Origin: Notospermus geniculatus
Lineage: Eukaryota; Nemertea; Pilidiophora; Heteronemertea; Lineidae
DNA: 64,000 nt
Assembly: GCA_002633025.1 (NCBI GenBank)
Contig: NMRB01000194.1
Location: forward strand, 210,053 to 274,052
Direction: 5' to 3'
Part shown: positions 1 to 13,135 of the stretch, piece by piece
Layout of the letters: every line of letters starts with the position of its first letter
Numbering within the stretch: position 1 is the stretch's first letter
The notes under the pieces: model-generated
Seen by the model: only the letters and a program-made list of their open reading frames with translations
Database searches by the model: none
Told to the model about the DNA's origin: nothing
Position numbers and translations under genes: made by a program

Positions 1-2429
1 ACCAAAATGTTGGAACGTGGAATGGAAAAATTCGCCTGTATTTTCCTCTCCCTGCTGACCTTTTTGCTTTGTCAGTTTCTTCAGTTCAAGTGACAAGTAG
101 TTGTGGGGTAAACTAGGCCTGGTGTGCCTCTGGGTGACACTGAAACACTTTGGTGATTAGTCAGTCAGAGTATTGGAATATTGGTCTGACTTTTTGTAGC
201 TGAAGGACTTGGGAATCAATTCACTGTTGGTCAATTTATTCTCGGTCAATTTACTACGGTATTTTATTTGTAAACATTTCATCATAGCCTGTGTAGGCTG
301 TGAGTTTTCGTCATTTATTTGTTGTATGTCTCTTTCAGCTCCTGAGGTGGTACAACATACCTTTCACAGTTTTAGGTGATGTTGTTGCAGTCAATTTCAC
401 AATAATACGACTTTGGTTGATTTTTTGGCCAATCAGCAATATGCTTATATTCACCTAAGGCAAAAGTTTTTCAACAACAGCAATTCCCTTTAGTATCTTC
501 TGGATCTTTCAAGATTTTATGAAAGAAAATTTCTGAAGAAAGGAACAAACATTACATGCTTTATTTTGTGGGCGAACTATCTCCTTTACAAACACAATAA
601 AATGATAACGTGATAACCACACAGAGCATGCAAAAACGAGACACTATTATGCTCACGATAACCCAAATTGTTTAAAAAATTGAGAACACAAGGCATAACG
701 CACTGTGATAATGGCTAAATGCACTTGCATGTTGCAGACATTAATTAAACTGCACTTTTTATGGAATAGTGTACACAATGTACACTACATTTCTCCCTTT
801 GTGCGCTTGGAGTATGCATTTGAACAATTAATTTCAACAATTACCTTGTGAATATGTGGCTGGATGTACACAACGAAAACGCACCCCAACAACGTACATA
901 CTCGTGTCAACTATATGGCTTCATCTGAGAATTAAGATTAAGAACCAACAAAAAGCCCCAACAAATTGAATATGGCTGCATCTATTATCATTATTGGGAA
1001 GAAAAAGTCATGTTGTTATCCTTGTCTCTTGTGTTGTAGGATTTTGTTGGGAACATCATTCATGTCATTGTCCAAAAAACAGTAATCATGAGTAATGTCA
1101 CAGTACACATGGGCCTAGGCCTCGACATTGCTGCACAAACCCAAGGCATCTTTCTATGTACCATACCTGAGCGTTCAAAATACCACTTACTTATCCTCAG
1201 TTTCCAGTAATCAATCTAAGGTAGGAAGGCCTACATGTACTTGGTGATGAATTTGATATTCTTGATTAGCAATGACACCCATCCCATACCAAGATTATAC
1301 CATACCAAAAGTAGATGTTTTTCATTTATTCTTCTTTTATGGCATGCATTTTTGTTGTCTTTTTCTCATGAAGATGATCACAACATGAAAAAGTGTATTT
1401 TCCCATCAAAACCCGGCCTTGGGAAAGAAGCCGCATGACTTGCCATTGTTTGGATAACCAGAAACATTGTGCAAATGCCATTTCAGAAGGCGTGTATTAT
1501 TGGTCACAGAGGGGACTACCATTAACATTTTTAGGACATTGTGGACTTCACTACCTTATCTGTGGACTTCACAAGGTGTAAAATGGTTTCAATAGGCCTA
1601 GACAGAAATCAATGGACTGTGCCATGGGGAATCCCGCCTTTTGTTAATCCCATAAGTTTTACACAAGATCAACCAGTGATTTCTAAGAAAAGGTACCTGG
1701 GTAAAGCAGGGGAAAACCCATCACAGGTTTTAGAATGGCATGAACATTTAAATGAGGGGTGGGTGGGTTTGTTTGCTAGGTAGAAGTGTCATCAGGGCCC
1801 CAGATACCAGTTGCATGGAAGAGCCTTTGAATTATGTAGCAGAATTTCCACGGATGAGACCATTGTAGTTGTACCTAACGGACAAGCCAAAAGACCCAAG
1901 GGTATTTGAGACACTAAAGTAATTTCATGATTCGTATCACAATGGTCAGAATCACCTTGGTGACTTAGAGATTATTATTGTGAGGGACTTTAATGGTACA
2001 TTGTAATGTATGCTGCAACATAAAATCATCTAGTTGATAACTTGGTTGCGCGAGGGGCTCTTTTCACATGATGAAAACCCACACGAAGACTTGCCTTACC
2101 TGCAATTAGGCCTACAGCTATACATTGTATCTTCATAAAACGCACCAAGTCCTATTCCATGGTTCACCCAGTCTATGTGCTGCCACTTTTGGCCAAAAAA
2201 TTGCTGGATTCCAACTCATGACTTTAGAATTACCAGTAGCAAATTGTGGCTCTTCCTTTTAGCATTCTGCTAAAAATCTGGAACCCAGGCCGATCGGCTG
2301 TCAATTTCAGAGATTGATTTCAAAAGGCATGACATGAATCAATGAGTAGAATCTTCCATCCTCAAATGTGTCGGGGAAAAAGAGTGGGAAAAATATCGAG
2401 CAAATAAAGAAATTCACAAAGAGTACATT
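1..2429. other. Gene-free stretch, probably Onecut intron 1
   Basis: This AT-rich stretch lies downstream of the Onecut first coding exon on the minus strand, so it is probably part of that gene's intron. I see no homeodomain coding on the minus strand and no other exon. The short open frames have no recognisable protein content. Confidence 0.6.
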
Positions 2430-2633
2430 TGTGACCCGGCACAACAAAATGAGTTGGAATGCGCACAGAAGAAGACCGAAGATGACAAGACCAGACAACA
2501 ATTACAGAAATCGACAAAGTCAAATTTCACAATGGGCAGACAATCCTGAAATCATCGAACCGTTGGTGTCACCTTGGACATGTTGGGTCTTCTTCTGTGC
2601 GCATTCGGACTCATTTTGCTGTTGCGGGTCACA
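2430..2633. repeat. Inverted-repeat element, TGTGACCC family
   Basis: The ends are TGTGACCC and GGGTCACA, and about 52 bp of each end pair with one another, including AAAATGAGT and GCGCACAGAAGAAGAC in both arms. The 204-bp length, long terminal inverted repeats and lack of coding fit a non-autonomous DNA transposon (MITE). Relatives with the same ends lie at 25396 and 29281. Confidence 0.85.
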
Positions 2634-3501
2634 TTTGTGAAACTTTGAGAAGTAGTTCTCATAGTCACAACCAGACCCAGGGTTTATATTTGATGACCAT
2701 ACTGACAATGTATCAATCTGTTTTCTGGTAAGTTGTTTGGAACACAAAAAATACTTTTGATTTCATTCAGGAAGCCACCATCTTCAGTGTTCATTCTTTG
2801 TTGAAGTCCTGAAATAATCTCTACAGATTCCTCTCAAGTATGAAACAGGAATGATGGGCCCAGACTCTTTTTTTCCACAGTCTCAGCAGCAAAAACAAGA
2901 ACTCGATCAGAACATGCCGACTTGCTTCATGGAAAGAGAGTATTGATCGGAGTCGAACATGTGAATTCCCATGGCCATTCATCAAATGTCCCAGAAACTA
3001 TTAAGAGCAATTTGTTATATAACCAGTACAATAAAGGAAGAGGGTTATATTGATCACAAAATCGACCTCAAATTAGCAGAAAGATTACCAATAATCAAAA
3101 GACTAAACATTTTTTTTTCAATAATCCATGATGACCTCAATTTTACCAGAGAGGGGATTAGATTTTCATGCTATAATCAGCGAGGTATAAAACGGAGTTA
3201 TAACCCTGGTTGCATGGTAACCACGTCCATCATCTAACACGGCTATTCTGTAATTTGTTCCAGTGCGTTGACATGGTGAATGCAGCGCTGTGTTGAGTTG
3301 TATTCAGTTGATCTGAACACGGGGTTTGTATGGCGGGTCAGGCTCATGTGTGTATTTCTCTCCATGGCATGAGTCAGACTCGGCAAGGAGGGAAGCGTAA
3401 AACAATGGGGACACTGACAATGCATGGGCACAGTATCACAGTGCTGTAGAGAGATTTTCTGGCTACTTGGGGGACAAAAATGATAAAGAGTAGGAACTAA
3501 C
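2634..3501. other. Proximal part of Onecut intron 1
   Basis: The stretch ends at the splice donor of the Onecut exon (GT at 3501-3500 on the minus strand). No repeat or coding feature was recognised in it. Confidence 0.6.
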
Positions 3502-4510
3502 CTGCGAGCCGTAGAGCTGACATCCTCTGAAATTCTGGTTCTTGTAACCATTTCCACATTCGGCGAAACGTCTCGCGGCCCGACTTAAGCTTGCTCCACG
3601 GTTTAGGATTTCGTAGGAGGTCACTTAAAGTTCCCTGACTACGACAAAGCACGCGTTGTGCGAACACCGCTTGCGGAATGCTATATCTTTTAAGCTCACT
3701 ACTGATTTTCTGCGCAAGTTCTTTGGTGTTGATTTCTTCAATTTCATGTTTTGAACCTGATGTATCGTTGAGTCCTGTTTGTCTGTGATCACGCAGTGAT
3801 GTGGTTGAATTCGGGGAGGGGGATGATAAACCGTTTAGACTCGTGGCCATCATCGCGTTCGGCGAATGAAGTCTCGCCGATGTTGGTGCTGCTAATCCAC
3901 GGGAGTAAGCATCGTACGCTGAGTTAGGGGATATCATCGGCTTCACGTCTGGCTTTGGCGAATGTATTCCATTCTGACTGTATCCATATCCCAGGCTTTG
4001 CTGTGCATATCCGTTTGAGGTCATCATACTCATAGGACTTGTCGCGAGAGTTGGGGTCATATTCATATTCACCCCCATCGAACCCATTTTATCGTAACGG
4101 TAGGCAGTGTTCATGTCCATACCTAAGCCATTGCTTTGCATGAGAGTAAAACTTCCGCTAACTGCAGGATTGGGATGGCTAAATTTGTCCGACACTGTGG
4201 AAATTGGAGGCAATGGTTGAAGAGGTGTGAGGGTAGCATAGCTGTTATTCGTGTAACCTGGACTCATTCTTCCGTTCAAGGTCTGGTACGTAGGCTCCGA
4301 GATCTGAGCACGAAAATCGCTGGACTCGATCATGGTTGCCACACCGACTGCAATCGCCTCCGACCGGGAGATACTCGGGGACAACTCTTCTTGGCTGATC
4401 AACTCACCACCGCCGCTCGTTGCACTACCACCACCCGGACTGACTGACACCGACACACTGGATTCGTTCATTTGCTGGTCGCTCAATTCACTAAGGTTTT
4501 CCATCGTCAT
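3502..4510 (-). CDS. onecut: Onecut (HNF6-type) transcription factor, first coding exon with CUT domain
   Basis: Onecut proteins bind DNA in the nucleus through one CUT domain plus a divergent homeodomain and act in neural, ciliary and gut gene control. The exon encodes about 336 residues. Near residues 60-85 is the family motif TLTPLQPLPPIST; the CUT domain covers about 258-336, with SIPQAVFAQRVLCRSQGTLS and WKWLQEPEFQRMSALRLA. The exon ends after the first base of a codon at CTCGCAG|GTTAG, the phase at which vertebrate ONECUT exon 1 ends. The homeobox exon is outside the window. The start is the ATG at 4510 (MTMENLSEL, matching the LTMEAIGEL start region of vertebrate proteins); a second ATG lies two codons later. 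The TATAG just before it could also be a splice acceptor, so an upstream exon cannot be excluded. The middle is rich in Ser, Pro, Met and Asn, as is usual. Confidence 0.95.
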
Positions 4511-7500
4511 ACCTATAATCAAAAACGATCAAACCACATACACTGATAGACTGACACTTAATGTAACCTTTGCTAGCTTCAAACTGGTTGGCTACGCGTT
4601 GTAGGGGGAATTACTTGCGCCTGGGAAAACACAATGTGCAATCGACGAAAGCCTCCATGTTTGGACAGCTGGATACCAATGAGTTGCGCAGAGACGAGTG
4701 CGCATCCAAAAATCTATACGCGCATGCGCAATTTTTATATTCACTCTCGAAGCCTACTTTCATTTTCTGTCACAAAATTGTCAATCTTCATCACTTTTAT
4801 TATAATGAGGGTGCTAATTATGCCTCGGATGGCTGGCGAAATGGGTGGGCTCAGAACAGGTCCAGCTACCGTGGCGGTCACTTCGGCGCGTGCCCGTTTT
4901 CAACTATTTCTCACTGCCTAAAGGAATCTTGGAAACTGGGTCAATTTATTTCGTGCGTAGAGAGATGTGTAGTACATGTCACCATTAGCTGGATACAGTG
5001 TATAACACCATTGAATTTCATGGACAAAAGCTTGTCAAAGCTTGCATCACTGATAACGTGTGTCGGAATGCCTTTATATGGAGTTTTATTTAAAAAAATA
5101 ATTAAAGGACTTCAAAAAAGACAACTTGTGAAAATTTTTGTTCTACTTTTTGCCGTGGAAATCATTTTTAACCCTGAATTCTCTTTTTGGAAAGGAAAGT
5201 TTCAGAGAGAGACGCATCTCTCTTTTATAATGTTTCGGACCTTTCGGCATTTGGACCCTTTTTGTTTCTTAAGCCCCTTTTGGGAAACTCCATGTGTTGT
5301 TTGCATTCAACACCCGTAAGTACTCACTTTTGTTACGTGTCATCTGAATGTGGTTGTGCCAAACGTAGACTGAGCCAGGGCATTTTGTGGACCCTTGTGG
5401 ATCACACTTGGACTCCTGCGAGCAATTTTGTAAGGGGTTGAAAATGGGAAAATAAAAGACATTTTATGATTTAAAACATAATAAATCATGTATTTGCCCG
5501 AAGGCAAAAAGAAAAAATATTTTGGCCCTTCATAGTGACTCCCCCTGGTAATTTGACGGAAAAGTACCATCATCTGGTCACTCATCATCAGAGAAGGAAG
5601 GAATGCCGACGCGCCGGGCGTCGAGTGATAAAAAATTATGTTACCCGAATGTTATTAACAGGTTTCCATGGTATAAACTTGTCTATCACACCCTGATTGA
5701 CAAGGAAATAACAAAAGCCTAGATTCTCCCAGTAGGCTACATTTCTATTGCGCATCACCACGGCACCTCTCAGAATTTCATTAAGTGAATTCAATAAACA
5801 TCAATGAAAGATTAAATGGTAAAATAACTTATTCCGCGTAAAGTTTGTATATTTAGAATTAATTCAGGCACGCGAAGTGGTAGTGCACATGCCCGCGTTT
5901 AGTTCGCAGCCACCAGTAACTGGAGACGCGTTGTCGACTTCAATAGTTACGCGGTTAAAAGGGTGTGGTCGGTCAGATTCTATAGAGCGCGTGCGCTAAA
6001 AAAAGTACGTTTTGAAGTATGGTTTTTGAGTGGTATGTATCTGCTATCGTAAAAAAGATGTTATTGTAGTTTTTACAGTGTTTCGCCCACGCATAGATTT
6101 ATTACTAAATAGTGCATAGAATTTTTCCAAAGAATTATGTCAATGTTTTCAGAAAAATGCAGCCGCTGAATAAAATTTGATATTTGAAATCAGTCTCGGG
6201 CGAAATTAGTTTTTGTAACCGTCGGTTGCAAACAGTTTGTTGAAATAACGGGATTCCAGGGCACTCGTAAAATGATGTGAAAACAAATGAAGTTAACGGT
6301 CTTCCGAAGTAAAAGCAGAGACCGACGCGTTACCGTTATGTTGTTGACGCGCCTCGCTTCAGTTTGGGGGAATACGTTATTTCAGAAAAATTCTCTTGGT
6401 TTTTTTAGCATAACCCGACATACCGTCGAGCAGAGAACTTTTTCGTGCCGTTCTACCCGGGTGAACCTCCGAACTCCCCGCGTTGACAGCAAAATTCATC
6501 CCGGGGGTCAGAACTTCTTTCGTCAATACGCAGCGCATTTTGTGGTTGCAGACGGAATCCAATGGTAGGGCATCCAGCAAATATTCTTAAAAAGTGTCGA
6601 AAACTACTCCTTTGTTCTGGCTCAACAAACTTTCAAACAAAAATTCAACTTACATGATATCGTAAAGCTAAACCTGCGGGTAAATTTACCGGTAAGGCCT
6701 AGTAGGTCTACGTTTTGCCTTCATTTCTTCCATCTCAAAAGAGTAATGAAACTACATGTAATAAAGTACCCAAAGCTCGGCGTGCCCCTCCGAAACCACG
6801 GTGACACGGTCTGATGAGCCATACAGGCCAAGTTTAGGTGCTGACACTCGGATGAGAAACGCACGTGCGTTTCTTTTTCGCACAACAAACTGTTGACTGT
6901 GCCGACTGTTTCGACGCGTTTTTCAAAAGCCGAACAGTTGTGACCTCATGACTTTCTTCAACACCAGTTGAGTTTTACCGACTGATTTCTCAACTCATGG
7001 AGATCAGCCGAAAAATACCAGCACATAGAAAACTTCTCCAGTGAAAAATGCCTTGACGAAGTGGAAAGAAACGAGCGCCTGATGTCCACGCGGCCTCTGG
7101 CCGAGCGTTTTCCCGCCAAAATTACGCGCGCGTGCGACTTCTTCTCCGAAGTGCCTGCCGGTATTTCCCTTTGGACGTGATGGACAGTTTTTCTCATTAT
7201 TTTATATAGTTTTATGAAGATGCCATCTAACTTCTAATTCAATCATTTCCCAATGTTTTTAAGACCACCAAATACCACGCAACTATGCAGCAGGCTGACG
7301 CCCAGATGATATTATTCAGAGGCGCATGGAAAAGAGGGGTGCCCTGTGTTAGGAACATTGAAATTTGCGCCAAAGTCCAGAATTTCACGGTTGATTTTAC
7401 ACAGATTTGTGGCTTAAATAGGAGGCGACGAGTGCCCGGCACGCCCCTCTCTGGATCAGCGCCTGTCGTTTTCATGGGAAACTTTTTTCTGAGAATACGC

Positions 7501-7770
7501 GCCGTAAGTGGAAAGGGGTTAATTCTTCCTCCACATACACTGCTTTTTGAAATCTGCCCCTCTCCATTGTACACCACATCTCCGTATTAAATAGTGTACA
7601 ACGCTATGCCCATTCAATAAAATGGATTCAGACATATGGATTTCGGATGTGGATCCATACTCTAAGCACTTTTGACTTATTGAACTCACCTCAAGGATGC
7701 TGCTGTGAACCACAAGACAATAAGTGTATTTCGATATATGCACACTTGTTGTTTACTCGAGTACACCTAT
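4511..7770. other. Onecut upstream region, no gene recognised
   Basis: This is part of the 7.5 kb between the divergent Onecut and WDR4 starts and should contain the Onecut 5' UTR and promoter. The long plus-strand open frame at 4570-5319 has no recognisable domains and begins at a TTG. No clear promoter element could be assigned. Confidence 0.5.
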
Positions 7771-8235
7771 GCAGGCCCGTAGCTAGCACAGGGACAGGGG
7801 GCAAATACCCCCCAGGCAAACTGCAAAAAACAGTTCTTCCACCAAAATCAAATGGGATAGAAGATCATGATTGTTCACATCTCAGAGTGCAGGAACTTTA
7901 CCTCAAATAGCATCTCAGAGCTCCTAATTTTCAAAATTTTTCTGTTTCTGGGAGATGTCCCCCAGACCCCCACCCCCGCAAAACAGGTGTGATAGAATCT
8001 AATGCCCCGCACTCCTGATGCCCCCCTGCATTGTTGTCACAGGATTAAGGGTCTTGGTCTCTAGAGTCCAATTGAATGGTGCCGCTTAATCCGAAAATGT
8101 ATTGTTGGGGGACATCACATATCAGGGGACATTAGATTCTTTTACACCGGCACTTTTGGCGTCGAAGGTGAAGCCCACGTCCGAGCTCCTCTGCTTAAAA
8201 TGCCCCCAGCGAAAAAACGCCAGCTACGGTCCTGC
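7771..8235. repeat. GCAGG-CCGTAGCT inverted-repeat element
   Basis: The left end GCAGGCCCGTAGCTAGC is matched in reverse at the right end (GCCAGCTACGGTCCTGC). Inside are G- and C-runs and the phrase CCCCCAGACCCCC, shared with the elements at 38655 and 44610. It looks like a 465-bp non-autonomous element; no coding is seen. Confidence 0.75.
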
Positions 8236-8703
8236 TATGATGAAATCAAAAGAGCACGAAAGCCCGTAGCACAAGTATGGCAACTTTTCTTGCTCGTATC
8301 ACCAACTTTTATGGGAGTTGCCACAAAAATTGCAAGTGCGGTTGCGGTGGCTGGCAACGACAAAACAGGAGAAACTTTTCAAAAGCAAGCTTTGCCGAAA
8401 ATCGAATGAACGATGTGATGTTTGGCAATTGAAATTGCTTCTTGACAGAGTTGACAAGGCTCTTTCAAAAGAGCGGGCCCTAAAGCCTTGGTCACAAATG
8501 CACCGGGCCCCGTACGATTTTCCCCACCCAGCGGCTTGCTGCGGATTTTAGAGACTGAAACTCGGATCTAAGATGAATTATGCCGAAATCGCCACAATAG
8601 ACAAGCGGAAATTAGACTGGATCAAACTGGGCACCGTAGAAATTGGCCAAAATGTCTGTTTTTACTCGCCGTACGGGCCCCGGAGTGAATATTTGACGGG
8701 GGC

Positions 8704-9105
8704 TTAACTTAGCTCTTTTGGAGACAATTTCGCTCTTCCTTTTTAGAGAAAACGAGTAACCCAAGTTTCCACGGGTTCCTTGCAAAACAAGGTTTTCTGA
8801 ACTAAAACATATCATTGATACTCCGCAAACACAGGTTTACGAGCAGAAATGCTACCCGAGCAGAAACTTACAGATTTACGACCAGAAATCAAGGTTTTCA
8901 ACAGAAAGTTTCTGAGCATTCGTTCCCGCAACCCGCCTGGCAAGTTTTATTGCTCGCGCGCGTACACGCAAGTTTTATTAGCTATCAAGTTTTTGTGGCG
9001 CGATGCAACTTGGAACGAGCCGTGTCAACCCGTGGAAACTTGGGTTTTTACTCGTTTTTTCTCTAAAAAGGGACGAGGGTTGGCTCTAAATGAGCTAAGT
9101 TAGGG
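8704..9105. repeat. Foldback element with roughly 75-bp arms
   Basis: The left arm (8704-8779) contains TTAGCTCTTTTGGAGAC, TTTTTAGAGAAAACGAGT and CCAAGTTTCCACGGG. The right arm (9026-9105) carries the reverse complement of the same words. A third, direct piece (CTAGCTCTTTTAGAGCCAAT and CGCTCTTCC) is at 9341-9375, and CTCTTTCAAAAGAGCGGG near 8460 also belongs. Flanking 8240-8700 and 9106-9340 hold no gene. Confidence 0.75.
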
Positions 9106-9516
9106 ACCGCTCTTTTGAAAGAGCGAAATTCTCGGAAGAGTGAAACTTTGACTGGCCCTGACCTGGAGAATAAGTTTCTTGTTTTTCTTCATTCATTTGG
9201 TTCTCTCACAAAACACACTTTAAGTTTCCTGCGTTGAAGACATCGCTGATATTTCATATGACAAGAATGGTGACAATCGCCTCATTGAAAAAGTTCTTTT
9301 ATTATTTTTTCGCTCTTTCAAAAGAACAGTCCCTAACCTAGCTCTTTTAGAGCCAATTTCGCTCTTCCTTCTTTAGATTTACCAATTAATTCATCCACGA
9401 ACTCAGGCTGGCCATAAGCAATATAAGAGGATGGCAATAACACCTCCTAATCCCTTGGCTTAATCATTGACAATTAGATAGATAGATAATTTGAAGCTTC
9501 ATAACCCTTTTGGATC

Positions 9517-9640
9517 TACTATGGGGTGGAGTCCACGACAGGCTACTGTCCACCTGTGTGGGGTCTTTTACTTGCCCTGGCCAGACACTCAGGTAGGCCT
9601 ACAAGGGACCACGGCTTTGAGTCTCATCCGACAGACTCTA
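9517..9640 (-). repeat. Diverged SINE body fragment
   Basis: The words GGTCTTTTACTTGCCCT, ACCACGGCTT and CATCCGACAGA match the body of the SINEs at 20820-21076 and 30965-31165, in the same orientation. The tRNA-like head is not recognisable here. Confidence 0.5.
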
Positions 9641-10632
9641 ATAATTAAGTTCACTGTTCGATATTTTTCAATATCACCTCCACGGTATTACTGATCAGTG
9701 CAACACTCACGCACACGGAGCGTCGTGAGGGCGCCACCAGACGCTGCAGACGACGAATGTGAAGACAGAACGAGTGAGCGCTGCTGATGAAGATAGAAAG
9801 CCGATAAGGCGTTATAACGGGAATAATATGCCACTGGAAAAAGTGCCGGCTCTATTGTTGGAAGATAATCCAATGAACCAGTGGACCTAGATGGAATTCT
9901 TACAATAGAATACTTTGTTCCCACGACATATGTCCAGAGGATCTTTTTTCCGACTTTTCCACTCATTCAATTTTTCATTTGATAAAATTGCTTCCTTCCG
10001 TCAATCAAAAACATTCTTATGTACCGGTAAGCCCAGGCCAAAAAGTACTAAACATGGGTACAGCGCATGAATACGAATACATTGTATTTTCTTCAGATCA
10101 CGAAAAGGTTAAGACAAAAAGAAATGACCCGGAAAGGTGATCTCAGTAATAAATGTCCTGAGTACAAGAAATATTACTTCTGCAGAAGTAGTGCAAAGTA
10201 TAATTTGGTAACGCCATCAGTTGGTCATTGAGCGCACCGGACAAGTCAGGACGACCTCTGAATTAAAAAAAAATGAAAGAAGAGCGAAATGGAGGACAAG
10301 AAGAAGGCAAACCAAGACGGAACAAGGAAGAAGAAAAGGTACAAGTCTGTAGATTCAAATGTACCTGTGGAACTGAATGAAGGGTATATTCCCATTGTTT
10401 TTCAAAACTTCCCGGCGTCTTAATTTGGCTAATAGAGAGTCTGAGGCCCGCAACAACTGATACAGGAAACGTAATTAGCGAAATGAGTTGAAGTTCTGAT
10501 CATAAGGGCCAACCAGCCGTACGGGGAAAGCCCTAGGTATCGGTAGTTGCAGATCTCAACCTCATAATACTGGTATAGGATCATGAAGGATGGGAAGTGT
10601 GTACTGCCTGGGAGTGTTGTACAAACTGAATG

Positions 10633-10775
10633 AGGAGTTATTGCGGGATTCGAACCCACGGCCCCTCGCATCTGAAAAACCGCCAGAATTTAGGCTCGGT
10701 AGTGAGCGTTGTTTCCTTCCTTGGGTGTAGTGACAGATGCGAAAGGTCGTGGGTTCGAATCCCGCAAAACTTTTA
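10633..10775. repeat. Inverted pair of tRNA-like B-box segments
   Basis: About 34 bp around GTGGGTTCGAATCCCGCA occur on the minus strand at 10633-10666 and on the plus strand at 10738-10775, each preceded by CAGATGCGA. GGTTCGAATCC is a perfect Pol III B box, but no full cloverleaf can be drawn, so this is SINE or pseudo-tRNA material. Confidence 0.6.
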
Positions 10776-11211
10776 CAAGAACCACATGGGCGTTCCCAGG
10801 TTTTCTGAAGGGGGGCTCAGACGGATTTCGTAGCCCCTCCAGCAAGTGCGCCGTCACGAGAGCTGAAGACCCTCGCCCTGGCGGGGGTCTGGGGGGGGGC
10901 TCCCCAGGAAAATTTGGAAATCTAGATATTCTGAGCCACATCCTGGGTCATTTTCCGTGACATTTTGTTCCTTCCTGGCCGCCTCAACGCGTTAAGCTGC
11001 TTTGAATGTGAGAGCACTGTTCGCCAAAGGAGGGGGGGGGGGGTCGCACCCACCCCACCCCTTGGGGACGCACATGAACCAGCATTAAATCCTAATCTTC
11101 TAACGAACTGGAGATTCTCACCGAGTGTAGCAGAATGAGATACCCCGCCCTTCCAGGCACGCTCCCAGTGAATTGTCGGAAGTATCTATCATAAGACAGA
11201 GGTAAGGGTCA
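10776..11211. other. Gene-free stretch with G-rich runs
   Basis: It contains poly-G/poly-C runs near 10890 and 11030 resembling parts of CAGGGGCGTAGC-type elements. No gene is visible. Confidence 0.5.
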
Positions 11212-11396
11212 ATGGATGGCAAATCTCAATGCGGCAGGGGTGTTTTTAAGGTTGACCATAGAAGTATTATACAGAAGTATCCATGTACAATGTATAATAC
11301 TTCCATGGGTTGACAGACTAAATGCTGCTGGACCCCTCATTCAGCCGGGTCAGTCAACTTTAAACACCCCTACCGCATTGAGATTTTGCCGTCCAT
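11212..11396. repeat. Inverted-repeat element (MITE)
   Basis: The left arm carries GGCAAATCTCAATGCGGCAG and AGGGGTGTTTTTAAGGTTGAC. The right arm is its near reverse complement, giving terminal repeats of about 40 bp. A second small hairpin (GAAGTATTATAC with GTATAATACTTC) lies in the centre. It is 570 bp upstream of the WDR4 start. Confidence 0.85.
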
Positions 11397-11965
11397 GTGC
11401 ACCAGCCTTAGAGCCAAGCTAATCACAGTCGAGACAAAAGGTTTGACTGGATTCCAAAGAAAGAGTCGCCAAAACGAAATTTGGGTGTTATTATACTGTC
11501 TCCCTTGGGGCTAGAATGTCTCGGTGCTATTTTTGCCCCCTATCAAATAAAATGCCTACGTCGCAGAAGGTCCAGCGTTTTTTTGAACGAACAATATGCT
11601 CAAAATTTTGACAACATACTAATCCTCCGGATAGCTGCCGTCTGCGCTTTCTCTAGCTAGAGAAGGCGCAGAAATGAGGCCCGCAACTGAATGTATGAAA
11701 TTAGTGAAGACCCATCTGACTAAAAAAACATGTGCGTTTGGACCACGTGGGTTTGTTAGTAAACATCCCTCGTGTCGCCAACACCAATAACCATAAAACG
11801 ATATTTCAGGATTTCTAGACAATCAACATCATAAGGTCTAGCAATACTATTTTATTATGTCATTATTTTAATTGTTGTTTAATTCTAGTGGCATTTGATG
11901 GGAAATATGTGCCCCTATTTCGGCAGAAATAAAGGTTTTATTGTTTTTGTGATAAGCGACGCAAG

Positions 11966-12039
11966 ATGGCAGCGGTGGTGCAACATGATCATTTCTTAGC
12001 AATTTCGAGCGGTCACACGCTTGCTGTGTACGATCTGAG
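11966..12039 (+). CDS. WDR4: WDR4 exon 1
   Basis: WDR4 (yeast Trm82) is the WD40 scaffold that holds METTL1 (Trm8) on tRNA for N7-methylation of G46; it acts mainly in the nucleus. This exon starts at ATG 11966 and encodes MAAVVQHDHFLAISSGHT followed by LAVYDL, the usual beginning of the first propeller blade (human ...SLFIYDC). It ends after two bases of a codon at the donor AG|GTAATA. All nine exons found join in frame to a 362-residue protein; human WDR4 has 412, and most of the shortfall is one missing exon in intron 2. Confidence 0.88.
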
Positions 12040-12892
12040 GTAATACATGTAGGTTTAAAGGACGCACGGATCGATAGCTCATGATAGTATGCTATCGGCA
12101 ATTCCATGTTTGTCAAGTTCAATAAGAATCCCACGCAAATTATGCTTACAAGTTCTATTGTTTTGTTTTGTTGTTTCACATGTTTTAGCGTTGGATCCGT
12201 GTCCTACTCTGCCACGTTGCCCTTCCTCCAGCCTCTTCCAGAAAAGGCAGGCCTCTGACCCTCGGTTCGGGAGAGGGCGCTATCTCCCCCTATTCTCGGT
12301 CAGCACAGTGACATCTAGGCCTATTTTCAGACGCGAGTCTTGTGATCGTGCTGATTTGGCCAATATTCTTGTCGACTTGAGACTTGAAGTTGAGTGTTTA
12401 ACCTTGAGGGGGGGGGGGGGGTGTGTGAAAGATTTCAGTCCAACAATCCTCAGCAGAAATATAGCATCCTCTGGTCTGGATCCGACCCCCGTGGATGGAC
12501 AACCCCCCTCAATCCCCCCTCCCCGCTGCCAGCAGCATGCAATCTAAACCAGGACCAGTCAGCAGGAGAGATTCCCCGGTCAATTTTCCAGCCTCACTTT
12601 CACCAGGTACAACATCAATTGGCACTTGCCATTTCTGCCAAGGCAGCCACAATGGAAAGTCAACTTCATCCATTGCCCTGCTGGAACGGAAACAGGGCCT
12701 AGGGCTCCACCTAAAAGGTTAACAATTGGAGGGGGATCTCTTTCCTTAGCCACATCTATGCCAGCTGAATCCTGGAATCCAGTTCCTAATGTAAACATAG
12801 CATAAGCCAAGGAGGTTGTTCAGTGCTTGCTAGGCTCCATTGTATTGATTACCCAGTATAGGCCCTGCTGGCATGCAGCACCCAGTGTGTAA

Positions 12893-13135
12893 TTAACCCG
12901 TTAACTGTGTAATTTTTTTAGTTCTAATTTTTTTTTCTTAAAAAAAATTTGTCAAAAAAAAGTATTTGACACACAAGGTTCCAGACGTGATATAACGTCC
13001 TACGCAATGTGAAGCGCCATTTCCTTGCAGAGCGTACTATTACGCCCTACGCAAGCAACGATCTTCGAGTGTTTCCGAGGGTTCCCCGGATTTTGTAGTG
13101 ACGTAGTCTGACGTCCTACGCAGTTAACGAGTTAA
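12893..13135. repeat. TTAA-bounded element, CCGTTAACTG family
   Basis: The ends are TTAACCCGTTAACTG and CAGTTAACGAGTTAA. A second copy lies inverted at 40299-40522 and shares ACACACAAGGTTCCAGACGT, the CATTTCCTTGCA segment and GGTTCCCCGGATTT with it. No coding. Confidence 0.8.

Noticed and set aside
1-3480. Onecut homeobox exon
   Set aside because: I searched the minus strand for the homeodomain core and found none; it must lie beyond the left edge.
4570-5319. 249-codon plus-strand open frame upstream of Onecut
   Set aside because: It begins at a TTG, has no domain, signal or biased codon use that I can see, and runs through the presumed Onecut promoter region; probably chance.
10273-10425. 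Small gene starting MEDKKKANQDGTRKKKR
   Set aside because: The composition is plausible for a first exon, but there is no recognisable homology, no downstream exon and no clear donor; left unannotated.
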